64,000 nt of DNA from Prorocentrum cordatum. Its lineage: Eukaryota > Sar > Dinophyceae > Prorocentrales > Prorocentraceae. The stretch lies in assembly GCA_963575745.1 (NCBI GenBank), contig CAUYUJ010014770.1, positions 1-64,000 of the forward strand. The letters run 5' to 3'. The notes under the pieces were generated by a model, which saw nothing but the letters and a program-made list of their open reading frames with translations, was not told where the DNA came from and searched no databases. This document shows positions 21,600 through 31,823 of the stretch, in pieces (the first letter of the stretch is position 1; each line of letters begins with the position of its first letter). The translations under genes were made by a program, and so were the position numbers.

Positions 21600-22720
21600 A
21601 ATTGTCATTTTCCTGTATTGATGATGGCTTTCGGATGATAACGTGAGTAATGAGCCATATCGAGAGGTAACATGCACACCTGCCGATATAAAATTACTTA
21701 GTACATCCAGCTGGAGGCACGATAGAGCCGAAGTCGGTGTAGGTATCCAGAAATATCATTAAACATATGTATTGTATAACTACGTGCTTCCTGATGCCAC
21801 GCAGGGTAGCAGAAGACAACGGGAACCACAGGCCACAAACACCAGGGCTGAAAATGATGTATGCCACAACGGAATGATAAATCAACAAACAGCATGCATG
21901 AGGGAACCGAAATCGTTACAGATATCTAAGAGTAGTATATTCGCAGAAGGGATCGTAAGCCTCAAGCCATCGCCAGGCTCAAACTATTTTTTGGCGGCGC
22001 GACATGATGAAATGAGTCAACGAGCGCGCAGGAGGGAGCCGCAAGTTTCCAAACATCTAGAACTATTCGAAACCACATTCATCATATCACTAATGTTTCG
22101 GATGTCGAGTAGGCTAGCATGAGATGGCGTGAGCCATTAGCCATCGCTTGAGCTCAAGCTGGTTTCTGCTGCAACGGAATAATGGATTAATTGAGCTGCA
22201 TGCAGGGAGCCGGAACCGCTTCTGAACCTGAGACTATCGAGAACGATTCATCATATTACTAAAATTTCTGAGGTACGTGAGCTGAAGATGGCATGAGCCA
22301 CGGGCCATTAGGCTTGAAATTAATCCTCGCAGCAAAGGCATGAGAAAGGATTCAAGCTGCAGACATGAGGGAGCGAAAGCCAATCTAGAACTGTGGAAAA
22401 CATTAGAAAAACTATTCATCATATGACTACTTGTTTGGGCTAGGGCAAGTAAGCAGAAGAAAGCGCAAGCCACATACCATTGCCAGGGATCACACTGATT
22501 TTCCCCGCAGAAGAGCGATCAAATTAAATCAAATGGCGCGCCTAAGGAGTCGAAACCAATGTAGAACCTAGAAATAAAAATTAAAGGTTAGTTGACCATC
22601 TTTTCTATTGTAGAATCGGTTAGCGGCGGCTAGCGTGAGCTGCAGGCAATCGCCGGCGTCGAAACTGATGTCTGTCGAAACAGAACGTTGAAATTAAGCA
22701 AACTACGTCCATCAGAGAGC
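21600..22720. repeat. AT-richer degenerate satellite, about 168-bp period
   Basis: TTCATCATAT recurs at 22079, 22248 and 22415 (spacings 169 and 167). GGGAGCC/GGGAACC anchors recur at about 21898, 22034, 22205, 22370 and 22540. Units share the order GAGCCAT...GCCATNGCC...CATGAGGGAGC...CTAGAAC...TTCATCATAT. Units are heavily diverged. The composition is clearly lower in GC than the surroundings. No gene. Confidence 0.75.
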
Positions 22721-22819
22721 GCAAATCGGTCGGGCCGCCGCTTTGAGAAATACCTTTCGGCTGCCCTTTGAGTTTTTTCGGAATGCGCGGAGCTCTACCA
22801 GCGGTAACTAAGGTGACGT

Positions 22820-23109
22820 TTTACCGCCGGCGTCCAGTCGGTGTTCCGTCTGTGCCCCGTCGGTGTTAGGTGTCCTGGAGCAGGGCGGCGCGAGTCAGTG
22901 TCCCGGAGCAGGGCGGCGAGATCAAGACGAATCGATTGCGGGACTGATAGTGGGAACTGTTGTGAGATCGATCGTGAGTGCGAATGTGAGATCGGTTGTG
23001 TTTTCGATTGCCAGATTGACGGTGAGATCGATTGCGATATCTGTTGTGAAATCGATGGTGAGATCGGTTGAGAGATCGGTTGTGAGATCGATACAGACCG
23101 AATGTGAAA

Positions 23110-23141
<32 letters not shown>

Positions 23142-23240
23142 CAGTCGTAGGACAACCGTAGCGCAATTCGTTGTGAGTTCGATTTTGACATATCCATCGA
23201 TTGTGGGATATCGTGTGAGTTCGATAATGAGAACGACAGG
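22820..23240 (+). repeat. 12-bp GAGATCGATNGT satellite block
   Basis: A short GTCGGTGTTCC block (22830-22900) precedes about 25 degenerate 12-bp GAGATCGATNGT units. A (GA)n run at 23120-23141 interrupts it. Same family as 24.88-26.19 kb. Confidence 0.85.
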
Positions 23241-24654
23241 AGATCGAACACAATGGATGCCACTGTCCATGAATCCTTTTTGTGCCCGCTCCAGAGATGG
23301 CGGGCATTGCTATCGTAGTCGCGTGGCCCAAGCAAGCTTTACGCACGATCTCTTCCACCGCCTGCTCGATATGCTTGCGGGCGGCGCGCGCCTTTTCGTT
23401 TCGCAAGTCCTGCCTCGCCGCCGGGGTCTGCCAGCGGTACCTCGCCAGGCTCTGTTAGCGGCGCCGAGCATGGTGGGTCGCGGTTGCAGAAACAGCGGTT
23501 CAAGTACGCCGAGAGCTTCAGAGCGGGGGTTCGTGGAGCTCGCGCCTAACTGCATCCTTGCGGGCCAGCAGCTCCCCGATACACTCGGAAAGTTCCGAAC
23601 GTGGCGCGCGTAGCGTGGCATCAAGCCAAAACGTCCGAGAACAACGTCGGTGACCACTACATGGGGAAACACGTGTCGGTCCATGTACAAGGACAACACG
23701 GCAAACCGCTGGAGTTCGAGCTCACACGCAACCAACACACTACGTCGACCGACCTCGTCGGCTCGGGTTCGGAGGTCGCGGCGCCAAGCTCTGCCACTGC
23801 GTCGGCCGCCGCCGTCTCCTTGGAAGCCTCGGGCGCGCCGTCAGCCAGGGAGCGGTACTGGACGGACAGGGGACAGGATGAGTGGTGGAGATGGCAGAAT
23901 GCCAATGCGTCGGCCGCCGCCGTCTGCTCGGGTTTGGAGGTCGCGGCACCAGGCTCTGCCAGTGCGTCGGCCGCCACCATCGGCTCGGGAGCCACGGCTG
24001 CGCCTTCGCACTTCGCACAAGGATTTGAAAGCTCCCCGACGGAAGGAACTTCGGGGGCGACCAGCCGTGGCGCCACACGACCAGGGTGTTGGCGATGCCG
24101 CTCGCCCGGCCGACGCCGCGCACGACGGTGCTGCGGAGATTCCATGGGGCGATCTTTCTTGATTCCCAATGTCCTGATCGCGCCGGCCCTCATGTCTGGA
24201 GCGTGCCGGGTGGGATGACAAACAACAGCACTCATCGCGACCAGCATCATCATCACGCGTCGTCGCCAACCCGAGGGCGCATCACCTGCATCGTCCTCGT
24301 CACAACCACCAGGAATGCCATCAAGTTATACAGGTGCGGTCGAGGCGTTTCATCGATGCTTTGTGCCCCCCCACCTCTTACCCTCACACGGAGGCGGTGG
24401 TGGCGCAACCTTTCTTAAACTAATATATCGGTAACGCGCGTGCGTTCTCCTTGTGAGTATAGGCTAGACATTGCGTGGGCTCGATGGCGGAGATAAAATG
24501 AATGTCGCCAGCCAGCATGCCTGGAAAAGGTGTCACAGGTTTTGATCGCGTCCAGATTTCCATTGTAAGGGAACGTTGGGCACGACGCGACAGAGCAGGA
24601 GCGACCATGAATATCGAAAGGTGGGGGGTGAAATCGGCGTGGAACGGAGAGCAC
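23241..24654. other. No gene assigned; contains an imperfect 65-bp direct repeat
   Basis: Long frames exist on both strands, but both derive Ala-rich sequence from a repeated segment (GGAGGTCGCGGC and TGCGTCGGCCGCC at about 23776-23812 and 23936-23974). No domain is recognised. Confidence 0.4.
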
Positions 24655-24880
24655 CCACCGGGAAATCTGTTTCGGTTTCGGGTTCGCGTCGTGCGTGCGG
24701 GCGAGGCGAAGCTGCGTTGACTCCGCTGTGGCTAAGGCGGGTCAAGAGCCGTTGACCGCCCCTCCTCCCTCCCCAGTGGGCGGGCGGTGGCCGGGTTGTC
24801 CCACCGTGGTGACCAATCGCTGTCAGCCTCTCCGCCGCGGTGGGCGGGCGGTGGCCGGGTTGTCCCACCGTGGCTGTCCC
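24655..24880 (+). repeat. Dispersed repeat, copy 2
   Basis: GGAAATCTGTTTCGGTTTCG and TGCGGGCGAGGCGAAGCTGCG match 21167-21225. A 61-bp stretch (GGGCGGGCGGTGGCCGGGTT...) is repeated at about 24777 and 24840. Confidence 0.7.
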
Positions 24881-26195
24881 GTCGCTGTCCCGTCGGTGTC
24901 CAGTCGGTGACCCGTTGGTGTTCCGTGGCTGTCCCGTGGCTGTCCCGTCGGTGTCCCGTCGGTGTCCCGTCGGTGTCCCGTCGGTGTCCTGTGGTGTCCC
25001 GTGGTGAGATCGGTGGTGAGATCGATAGCGAGACCGATCGTGAGATCGATAGTGAGTTCGATCGTGGCAGCGATAGTGAGATCGATAGTGAGATCGAGCC
25101 TTTGAGATCGATCGTGAGACCGAGCGAGTGAGATCGATAGTAAGATCGATGATGAAATCGACAGTGAGATCGAAACTGAGATCGATTGGTGCCCTGATGG
25201 TGTCCCGATGGTGTCCCTTCGGTGTCCCACGGGTGTCCCGTCGGTGTCCTCTGGTGACCCGTGGTGAGATCGATGGTGGGATTGATAGTGAGACCGATCG
25301 TGAGATCGATAGTGAGATGGTTAGGCAGTCGATCGAGTGGGATCGATCGTGATATCGAGCGAGTGAAATCCACAGTAAGACCGATGCTGACAGCGATAGT
25401 GAGATCGAGAGTGAGATCGATGTGTGCCCCGATGGTGTCCCGATGGTGTCCCGTCGGTGTCCCGTCGGGTTCCCGCGGGTGTCCCGTTAGTGTCCCGTCG
25501 GTGTCCTGTGATGTCCCGTGGTGAGAGCGATGGTGGAATCGATAGCGAGACCGATCGTAAGATCGATAGTGAGATCTGTAGTGAGAGCGATCGTGAGATC
25601 GAGAGTGAGATCGATCTAGTGAGACCGATAGTGAGATCGAGCGAGTGAGATCGATAGGGAGATTGAAAATGATATCGATTGATGTCCCGATCGTGTGCCG
25701 ATGGTGTCCCGTCGGTGTCCCGTCGGTGTCCAGCGGGTGTCCCGTTGGTGTCCCGCGGGTGTCCCGTCGGAATCCCGTGGTAGGATCGATAGTGAGGCCG
25801 ATAGTGAGATCGAGAATAGGATCACGAGTGAGAGCTAGCGAGAAATCAAAAGTGAGATCGTTCGAATGAGAGCGATGGTGGGATCGATCGAGTGAGAACG
25901 ATAGCGAGATCGATAGTGAGATCGATACTGAGATCCATAGTGGAATCGATGGTGACCTGATGGTGCACTGATTGGTGCCCCGATTGGTGTCCCGATTGGT
26001 GTCCCGACTGGTGTCCTGATTGGTGTCCTGATGGTGTCCTTGTGGTGCTTCGATGGTGTCTCGGTGGTGTCCTGGTGGTGTCCCGGTAGGTGCCCCGAGA
26101 AGCGTTCCAATGGTGTCCGGATTGGTATCCCGATGGGTGTCCTGATGGTTTAGTGGTGGTGTTTCGATGGTGTCTCGATGGTGTCCTGGCAGTGC
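24881..26195 (+). repeat. Higher-order satellite alternating 11-bp and 12-bp arrays
   Basis: Blocks of GTCGGTGTCCC (11 bp) alternate with blocks of GTGAGATCGATA (12 bp). The 12-bp blocks begin at about 25004, 25260, 25518 and 25780, giving a compound period near 258 bp. The last block shifts to a GATTGGTGTCC-type unit. The unit sequences contain few stops, so very long ORFs arise (including one of 579 codons on the minus strand). They are not genes. Confidence 0.93.
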
Positions 26196-27290
26196 ACATA
26201 CTGAGACGTGGGGGGGATCGCAAAGAACCCGATACGCCAAGTGGTTTTCAACATCACCGGCAACAAGATCGACCGCGATATTGAGCGAATGGCCAAGGAG
26301 CATCGGGTGTGGATGGACTCTCGATGCCCTGCTCAGTCTACACCCGATCAAGACGCTTTGCCGAAGTGCTGTGCTGCACATGTGGTGCGGCGTTTCAGTG
26401 CTGCATACTATGCGCCGGCCTCGCTGCGAACCTTGGCGAATACTTGATACACGTCGGTCCTCGGACCACAAATGCTGGGGCTGACGCAGTCCTTGACGCT
26501 GTTATTAAACTTAGACGTGAGGCTGTGGAGCGTGGACATGAGGCTGCGGAGCGCAGACTCGTATTTCAACTCATACCCGTACGTATTGCCGACCTAACCA
26601 CGGCTGCCATGGCTGCCGTGAAACGAGACCTGCGCTGAGCACGGCGACAGAGACCGTGCCGCCCTCGCCGTCGGAGGGGTCGCCGAGCGGTCCATTGTAT
26701 TTGATGGTGATGTCTCTGTGCGCTCCTGGCCCCTCGCACAGCGGCCCAAGTCTAGATGAGAAGCAAGAAATGTTTGTCTTCTGGTGTCGCTTGCGTCTGC
26801 ACGGAACACCATCAACATCGGATAATAGTGGATGTGAGCAAGAGAACATACACAGAAGGGTCACCCTGGCTGCGCAGCGCCATGTGGGACCTCAAAATGT
26901 AACTGAACCACCTCGGAACGAATCTCGCTCGAGCAAAACATGGCTGCGCAAAACAAATTATGAGGAGGATGAGCAGGGAGGAGGAAGAAGAGGGAAAAAG
27001 AAAAGGAGAAGCAGGGAGTAGGAGGGAAACGGGATAACGATTCCCTTCGCGAGAACAACTGACACCCCTTTCTTGCGCGCTTCGCAAGGGTAACATTAAG
27101 CTGGGTAGAGGGCCCTGCCCGCATGGAAGGAAGCTGTGAGTTTGGAAGCCAAGCCGCTCACCGCCGAAGCCATGAATAGGTGCTCGGGTTAGGGCGTGGC
27201 GTGTACAACTACATGCAAGTAGACATGTGAGTAAGCGCGTCTGTTCCCCCCCGTGCTGTCCACACCTGCCACCACGAAAGCCTCAAGACG
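26196..27290. other. No gene confirmed; short plus-strand ORF noted
   Basis: The frame at 26208-26447 reads KNPIRQVVFNITGNKIDRDI then ERMAKEHRVW, which looks protein-like. A second frame downstream gives VLDAVIKLRREAVERGHEAA. No family is recognised, and the start of the first frame lies in satellite. From 26960 to 27020 the plus strand is purine-rich. These could be exon fragments. Confidence 0.3.
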
Positions 27291-27730
27291 GCCCCAGAGG
27301 GCCGTCTTGGAGCTCTCATGGGGGCGGGCATGTTGGAAATATTGGGGGCAGTGCTGAGGGCAAGGGCTCCCGGAGCCCCCCTCTTGGGGCATCTTGGTGA
27401 ACTCTTGGGCCGTCTTGGGGCCTCTTCGGCCGTCCTTGAGCTTTCTTGGGCCGTCTTGGGGCCCTCTTGGGGTTTTCTTGGGCCGTCGTGGGACGGTCTG
27501 AAAGGCCTCTGGAGCCGTCTTGGGCTGTCGGAAAACGGAAGAAGCACGCACGATAAAAAAATTGAAGCACCTTAACTATGAGAATCAATGGACCTTGCCT
27601 CTTGGGGTCCCCTTGGGGGTCCTCTTCCGCCCTTCTTGGAACGTCGCGGGGGGCTTCTTGGGACGTCTTGAGGCTATCCTCTTGGCCATCGAGTAGCCCT
27701 CTTGGGGCATAGTGAAGGGCACTGAGGGAT
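27291..27730 (+). repeat. CTTGGGGCC-type minisatellite
   Basis: Imperfect 18-21 bp units around GCCGTCTTGGGGCCTCTTGG with an AT-richer gap at 27540-27595. Apparent ORFs are Pro/Arg/Gln repeats. Confidence 0.85.
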
Positions 27731-27748
27731 TCGAAGGCCCCCGCAGAG

Positions 27749-27751
<3 letters not shown>

Positions 27752-27786
<35 letters not shown>
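27752..27786. repeat. (TA)n and short (CA)n
   Basis: About 13 TA units followed by ACACACACA. Confidence 0.95.
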
Positions 27787-28017
27787 GGACTGCAGTGGAG
27801 CTTCGCGCCATGCACCTTGGTCCTGGAAATGTGGTACGCAAGCGAAATTGCAGGAAGGTCAAGCCGACAATTTAGCGATAACTCCTTGTTGCCTTTTCCG
27901 GCATCCCCGCTATAATAATGTGATTCGTTATCCTTCCTCCATGCTTCTTTTCCTCATTTTCGCCATACCCTGCGCATTCTCCCTATCCTCCTCAGCTCTT
28001 TATTGCGGAGGCTCCTC

Positions 28018-28570
28018 CTTGGAGAGCCTCTGGGGGCCTCACAAAAGTTGTTTCAGGCTTTCTTAATGCTTTCAGGAGACCTCCTGGGTGTATTCTGGGG
28101 GCCTCTGGGGGCTTCCTCGGGCCACCCTGCCTCCAACCGCGGTCTCCCTGAACGACCAGGTCACGATTTGGAATGCTTCGGAGGGTGTCTAGGGGCCACC
28201 TTGTGCCGCCATGGGGCTCCCTGAGGGCCATCTTGGACCCGTGTTGTGCCGTTTTGGGGCTCTCTCGGACTGCCTGGAAGCCCTTTCGGATGTTTGTGGG
28301 GCGATTTTGGAGCCTCCCGGGCGGCTTTGGACGCCCAGAAGACCGCCGTCTTGAAGCGTCGGGAAGCCGAAAAGAGGAGAACCCCAAGATTCACCAAAAA
28401 CCCACAGAAAACTAATGAGTGTTGCCTCTTGGGGCCTTCTTGGGAGTGCTATTGGAGGCCTCTTTGGGACCGTCCTGGAGGCCTCTTGGACCATCTTGAG
28501 GTCACGTCGGTCACTCTTGGAACGCTCTTGTGCTGTCTTGGGGGTCTCTGGCACGTCTCCGATGACCCCC
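28018..28570 (+). repeat. CTTGGGGCC-type minisatellite, second cluster
   Basis: Units of TCTTGGGGCCTTC, CTCTTGGGACCGTC and similar, in the same orientation as 27.3 kb. Interrupted at 28330-28420. Confidence 0.8.
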
Positions 28571-28745
28571 CTGATCGACCCAGGTGTGCTGCGAAGGCAT
28601 GTCAACGCCCTGCAAGGCCCGGGGGGCCGCTTCGAGGCCCGTCCGGAGGGTTCCAAAGCCCCAGATCCCGGGAGTCCGTTTTTTTTTGGGGTGAGGGGGT
28701 GATGGGTTTTCCCCCCGCCCGGCCTTATAAAAACATAGGAAGAGG

Positions 28746-28747
<2 letters not shown>

Positions 28748-28795
<48 letters not shown>

Positions 28796-28796
28796 C

Positions 28797-28846
<50 letters not shown>
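28748..28846. repeat. (CT)n-(TA)n-(GA)n palindrome
   Basis: About 33 bp of CT, about 24 bp of TA-rich sequence and about 42 bp of GA in series. The two outer tracts are reverse complements, so the locus can fold into a long hairpin. Confidence 0.95.
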
Positions 28847-28847
<1 letters not shown>

Positions 28848-29069
28848 ACCTGGAGGAGCCTCCAGGGAGGCCCCTGGAGTGGAGGCGCGAGTTACCTGAC
28901 TCCGGCGGCCACTGCTTGTCTGAGGGCCTTAGGCCCGCAGGGCCAGGTTTCCGGTATATGACAGAAGTGCAGATACTCGCCAGATTCATGCCATGGGCTC
29001 AAACCGCTGTCACAAAATGCCTCCGAAACGTTTTGGCACACGGGGCCCAGAGAAGGCAACGCAGTGCGC

Positions 29070-29070
<1 letters not shown>
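28847..29070. other. Spacer, no gene
   Basis: Contains an imperfect duplicate of GGAGGCCCCTGGAG-type sequence. No coding feature is supported. Confidence 0.3.
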
Positions 29071-29100
<30 letters not shown>

Positions 29101-29185
29101 GTAACAATGTAAATATGTAAATATGTATATATATTTATATACATACATATATATATATATGATTGTATATGAATGTGTATATATA
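29071..29185. repeat. TA-rich microsatellite
   Basis: TATATA and TATGTA runs, nearly all A/T with GT interruptions. Confidence 0.9.
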
Positions 29186-29257
29186 CATAGGTGTGTGTGT
29201 GAGAAGCATGGGATGGTGTCGAAGGCCTCGGGGCCCCTCGTATTCCGATGCAGCGAA

Positions 29258-29262
29258 CCCTG
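29258..29262. other. Candidate target-site duplication, left copy
   Basis: CCCTG immediately outside the left LTR. The five bases outside the right LTR (54891-54895) are GCCTG, 4 of 5 identical. Copia integrases usually make 5-bp duplications. Confidence 0.4.
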
Positions 29263-29529
29263 AGTTTGAAGGGGGCTGGGAGGCCCCGCCAACAGCTTCG
29301 CCTCAGGCGTAGCCAAGCTCCAGCTCGGTTGTATCGTAGAACCGATAGTCCCAATGCAAGAGAGGATGCCATGTCAAGTAAAAGGGGATGCCTTTTAGTA
29401 TCAATATCGATAGTGTGCCTCGCGGCGAGGCAAGGCACAGTCAAATCTAGGCGGCCGGCCGCTTGAACCAAGACGGCCGCGGGCGCACGCTCGCTTCCGC
29501 TCCTTACGTCCCCCAGCTCGCTTTAGAGT
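29263..29529 (-). repeat. 3' LTR of copia B+C
   Basis: Direct repeat of 54629-54890 with the same ends (AGTTTGAA...TTTAGAGT on the plus strand), collinear with small indels. On the coding strand, the bases just upstream (29530-29552) are a C-rich tract instead of the purine tract that normally primes plus-strand synthesis. Confidence 0.88.
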
Positions 29530-29677
29530 CGGGGGGGGGGAGGGAGACGAAGCGTGCGTCCGCCACCCATCTGGCAAGAACAGTTCAGCAGCTAACCTGT
29601 ACAAAGACAGGAAAGGAAACGGGCCCAAAAGAGTTGGACCCGTCAGCGAGTTGCCTCGCGACTGTAAGACACACGCA

Positions 29678-30988
29678 TCAGGCGGCGTCAGAACTTGATG
29701 TCTGGCCGGCCCGATATGGCGTATGTCTCTTCAGGTCATGTTTGAAGGTTTGTATACCTCCGATGACTCGTAGGAGCATTTATCTGTCAATGCTCTCTTT
29801 TGTGTGTCCATCCACAATCATGTCGCGGGTATCACACCACTGAATGCTATGCACGATTCCGCGCTCCACCATCTGTCGTATCCAACTTATGTGTCCGAAA
29901 AGGGTACACTCAGTCGACTTCTTCAAGTCTTTGCTTAACAAGGACTTAAAGACAGACTCAGCATCGATGGTGAAGGTGACCTTGGTGCTCAGGCCACCCA
30001 ACTCAAGTATGTATTTCAACTGAGTGGGCGTGAGTGGCCTCGCATGGAACTCGTGCAGAGTCACAATCGTGGGATAACAGTCCTTCAAATTATGGGCTGC
30101 TGCAAGTGTCTCTGCCGAGTAGCTTGAGCGGACTTGCAAGCGGTGAGACTTGCAGTACGCTTCAATCAAGTGAACGACAGGCTTGCCAGATGACGTGTTT
30201 CCACGTCGTAGCAAGTTTGCCCCGCGAATGCCACAGCCTTTGACGTCGTCGTCGGCGTCTCCACTCAGGCGCCGGTAGCCTGAGTCGCTGTGTAGGTCGA
30301 CCTCGCCCGTGGGGTTCATCGCCTGGTAGATGATCTGCTTCGGGCAGGCCTGTAGCTTTCTGGTGATCGCGTCCAGTCGTCGCGCTCGAATATTGGTCGG
30401 TTCTTGGACACGTTGTAGAGGTTCAACATAGACCATCAACCAGATCTGGGTGATCAATGCGTACGCCAACGCACCTCTGAGGCTGGCGAACATAGCTGCC
30501 ACCATCTTGGTCGCTTGAGCGTCAGCGCCAGCGCTGGTCAATTCAGGATGTTGTATAGGACAGAGCTGTTTAATATATTCATATTGATCCAAAGTGACAT
30601 TGCCGCCCACATCCCTGGTGTACCTCACAGCATGTTTGGCCGTGAGCATGTTACTGCTCGTCTCGAACTCCTCGTCGTAGGACGTAGGTCGGAGGCCAAA
30701 TCCTCTGGTGGTTCTCCTGAGCTTAAGTGAGAAAGCCCGTGGGGCGTCCTTAGTGCCTGTGCCCGGTTTCAAGCACTGCAAACAGTGCTTTGACTCGTCG
30801 TAGTTCTCAAGTCCTGGAAGAGTACGGAGCGCAGTTGCCGACCCAGGCGGCAAAGTAAAGCACGCCACACGCTCCGTTTCACCAGTTGCCTCAGCGAGTT
30901 CTCGATAGGTCAATCCCTTTAGGAAGGCCTTTCTGATGTCCAAGGGCAGCGATGATCCACTGTTTCTTGCACGCTGCCGCGCCGGCAA
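29678..30988 (-). pseudogene. Copia RT C-terminal half and RNase H, active site deleted
   Basis: Copia-type RT is recognised by DIRKAFLKGLTYRELAEATG, CLKPGTGTKDAPRAF and GFGLRPTSYDEEFE. Then comes SSNMLTAKHAVRYTRDV, followed by the thumb/connection (QYEYIKQLCPIQHPEL, FASLRGALAYALITQIWLM). RNase H motifs are DLHSDSGYRR, YSAETLAAAHNLKDCY, FTIDAESVFKSLLS and CDTRDMIVDGHTK. The palm Tyr-x-Asp-Asp segment expected between TAKH and VRYT is missing, by an apparent deletion near 30628. A TAA at 29780 precedes a further in-frame tail (MLLRVIGGIQTFKHDL) to a TGA at 29678. The protein cannot be an active polymerase. Confidence 0.85.
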
Positions 30989-31820
30989 CTAACCTCTGGC
31001 TTGACCTTCTGGCTGCCCCCGAAAGTGTTTCCACATCGAAAGCTTCTAGGTCCATGAAGCCTCGAAGTACCAAACGAAGTCGGACGGCGCGTTCCATCTC
31101 ACCCTTGTCATTTTAAACGAACTTCTATGTGTATACATATCTCGAAATCATGATGTTCGACGCTTTGGCGATATCCTGCATTTCGAAGCATGTATTGTCG
31201 AACCATGTCTTGAGCTCAGTGACAAGGGCCTTCGACATTTTTTCGGGATCCGCCTGGATGTCAGCTGTAGCGAGGAGGTCGTCTTCCTTGACGACCGCAA
31301 CTCGCTTTGCAACGGCTGCAACATATACTCGCATGGTGGTCACCCGGTCGGCGTCTAACAGCATGTGTTGCTGCTCGGACAAGACTGCCTTTGACATCTC
31401 TGTCGTAAAGCAGAGTTCAACGTATGGACCGTTTTCGTCAGAGTCGAGTCCGTAACTGTCGTCTTCGACCCTGGTGCACAAGGGAGCGTAGTACGTTTCC
31501 TCGGCATCGGGATCATGAGTGCGTCCCCACTTCGGCAGGTGCCCCCGCTGTTCATCAGCTACAGTGATCAACGCACTCTGATCAAGAACCATCTGTGTGG
31601 GTACGGTAAAGAGGTTTTCTAGTGGAGCTGCCTCCAACAATTCCTTTTCCTCTCGCAACTCTGCGTACCGTACCTCCATGACATGTGACTCAAGATCAGC
31701 TTCTGATTCCTCGTAGATCGTAGACAGCCGTCCGTCATCATGTTCTGGTTCGGCTTCTGAAGCCTCTCTAGCGGCTCCTTCAGGTGTCGGCGCATCAGCC
31801 AAGTCCTCGAACTTTGACAT
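30989..31820 (-). pseudogene. Copia pol segment upstream of RT, with stops
   Basis: The frame starts MSKFEDLADAPTPEGAARE, is acidic, and includes RLSTIYEESEADLESHVMEV and TMRVYVAAVAKRVAVVKEDD. It then reads LVTELKTWFDNTCFEMQD and ASNIMISRYVYT, which is the start of the RT fingers. A TAG at the Trp-like position and a TAA four codons later interrupt KFV and NDKGEM. The frame resumes as ERAVRLRLVLRGFMDLEAFD and shifts near 30960 (AAL/DIRKAFLKG). An in-frame TAG at 31824-31826 separates it from the integrase tail. Confidence 0.8.
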
Positions 31821-31823
31821 GTC

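Noticed and set aside
24732-26471. A 579-codon minus-strand ORF
   Set aside because: It is a direct translation of 11- and 12-bp satellite units; several other frames are open across the same DNA.
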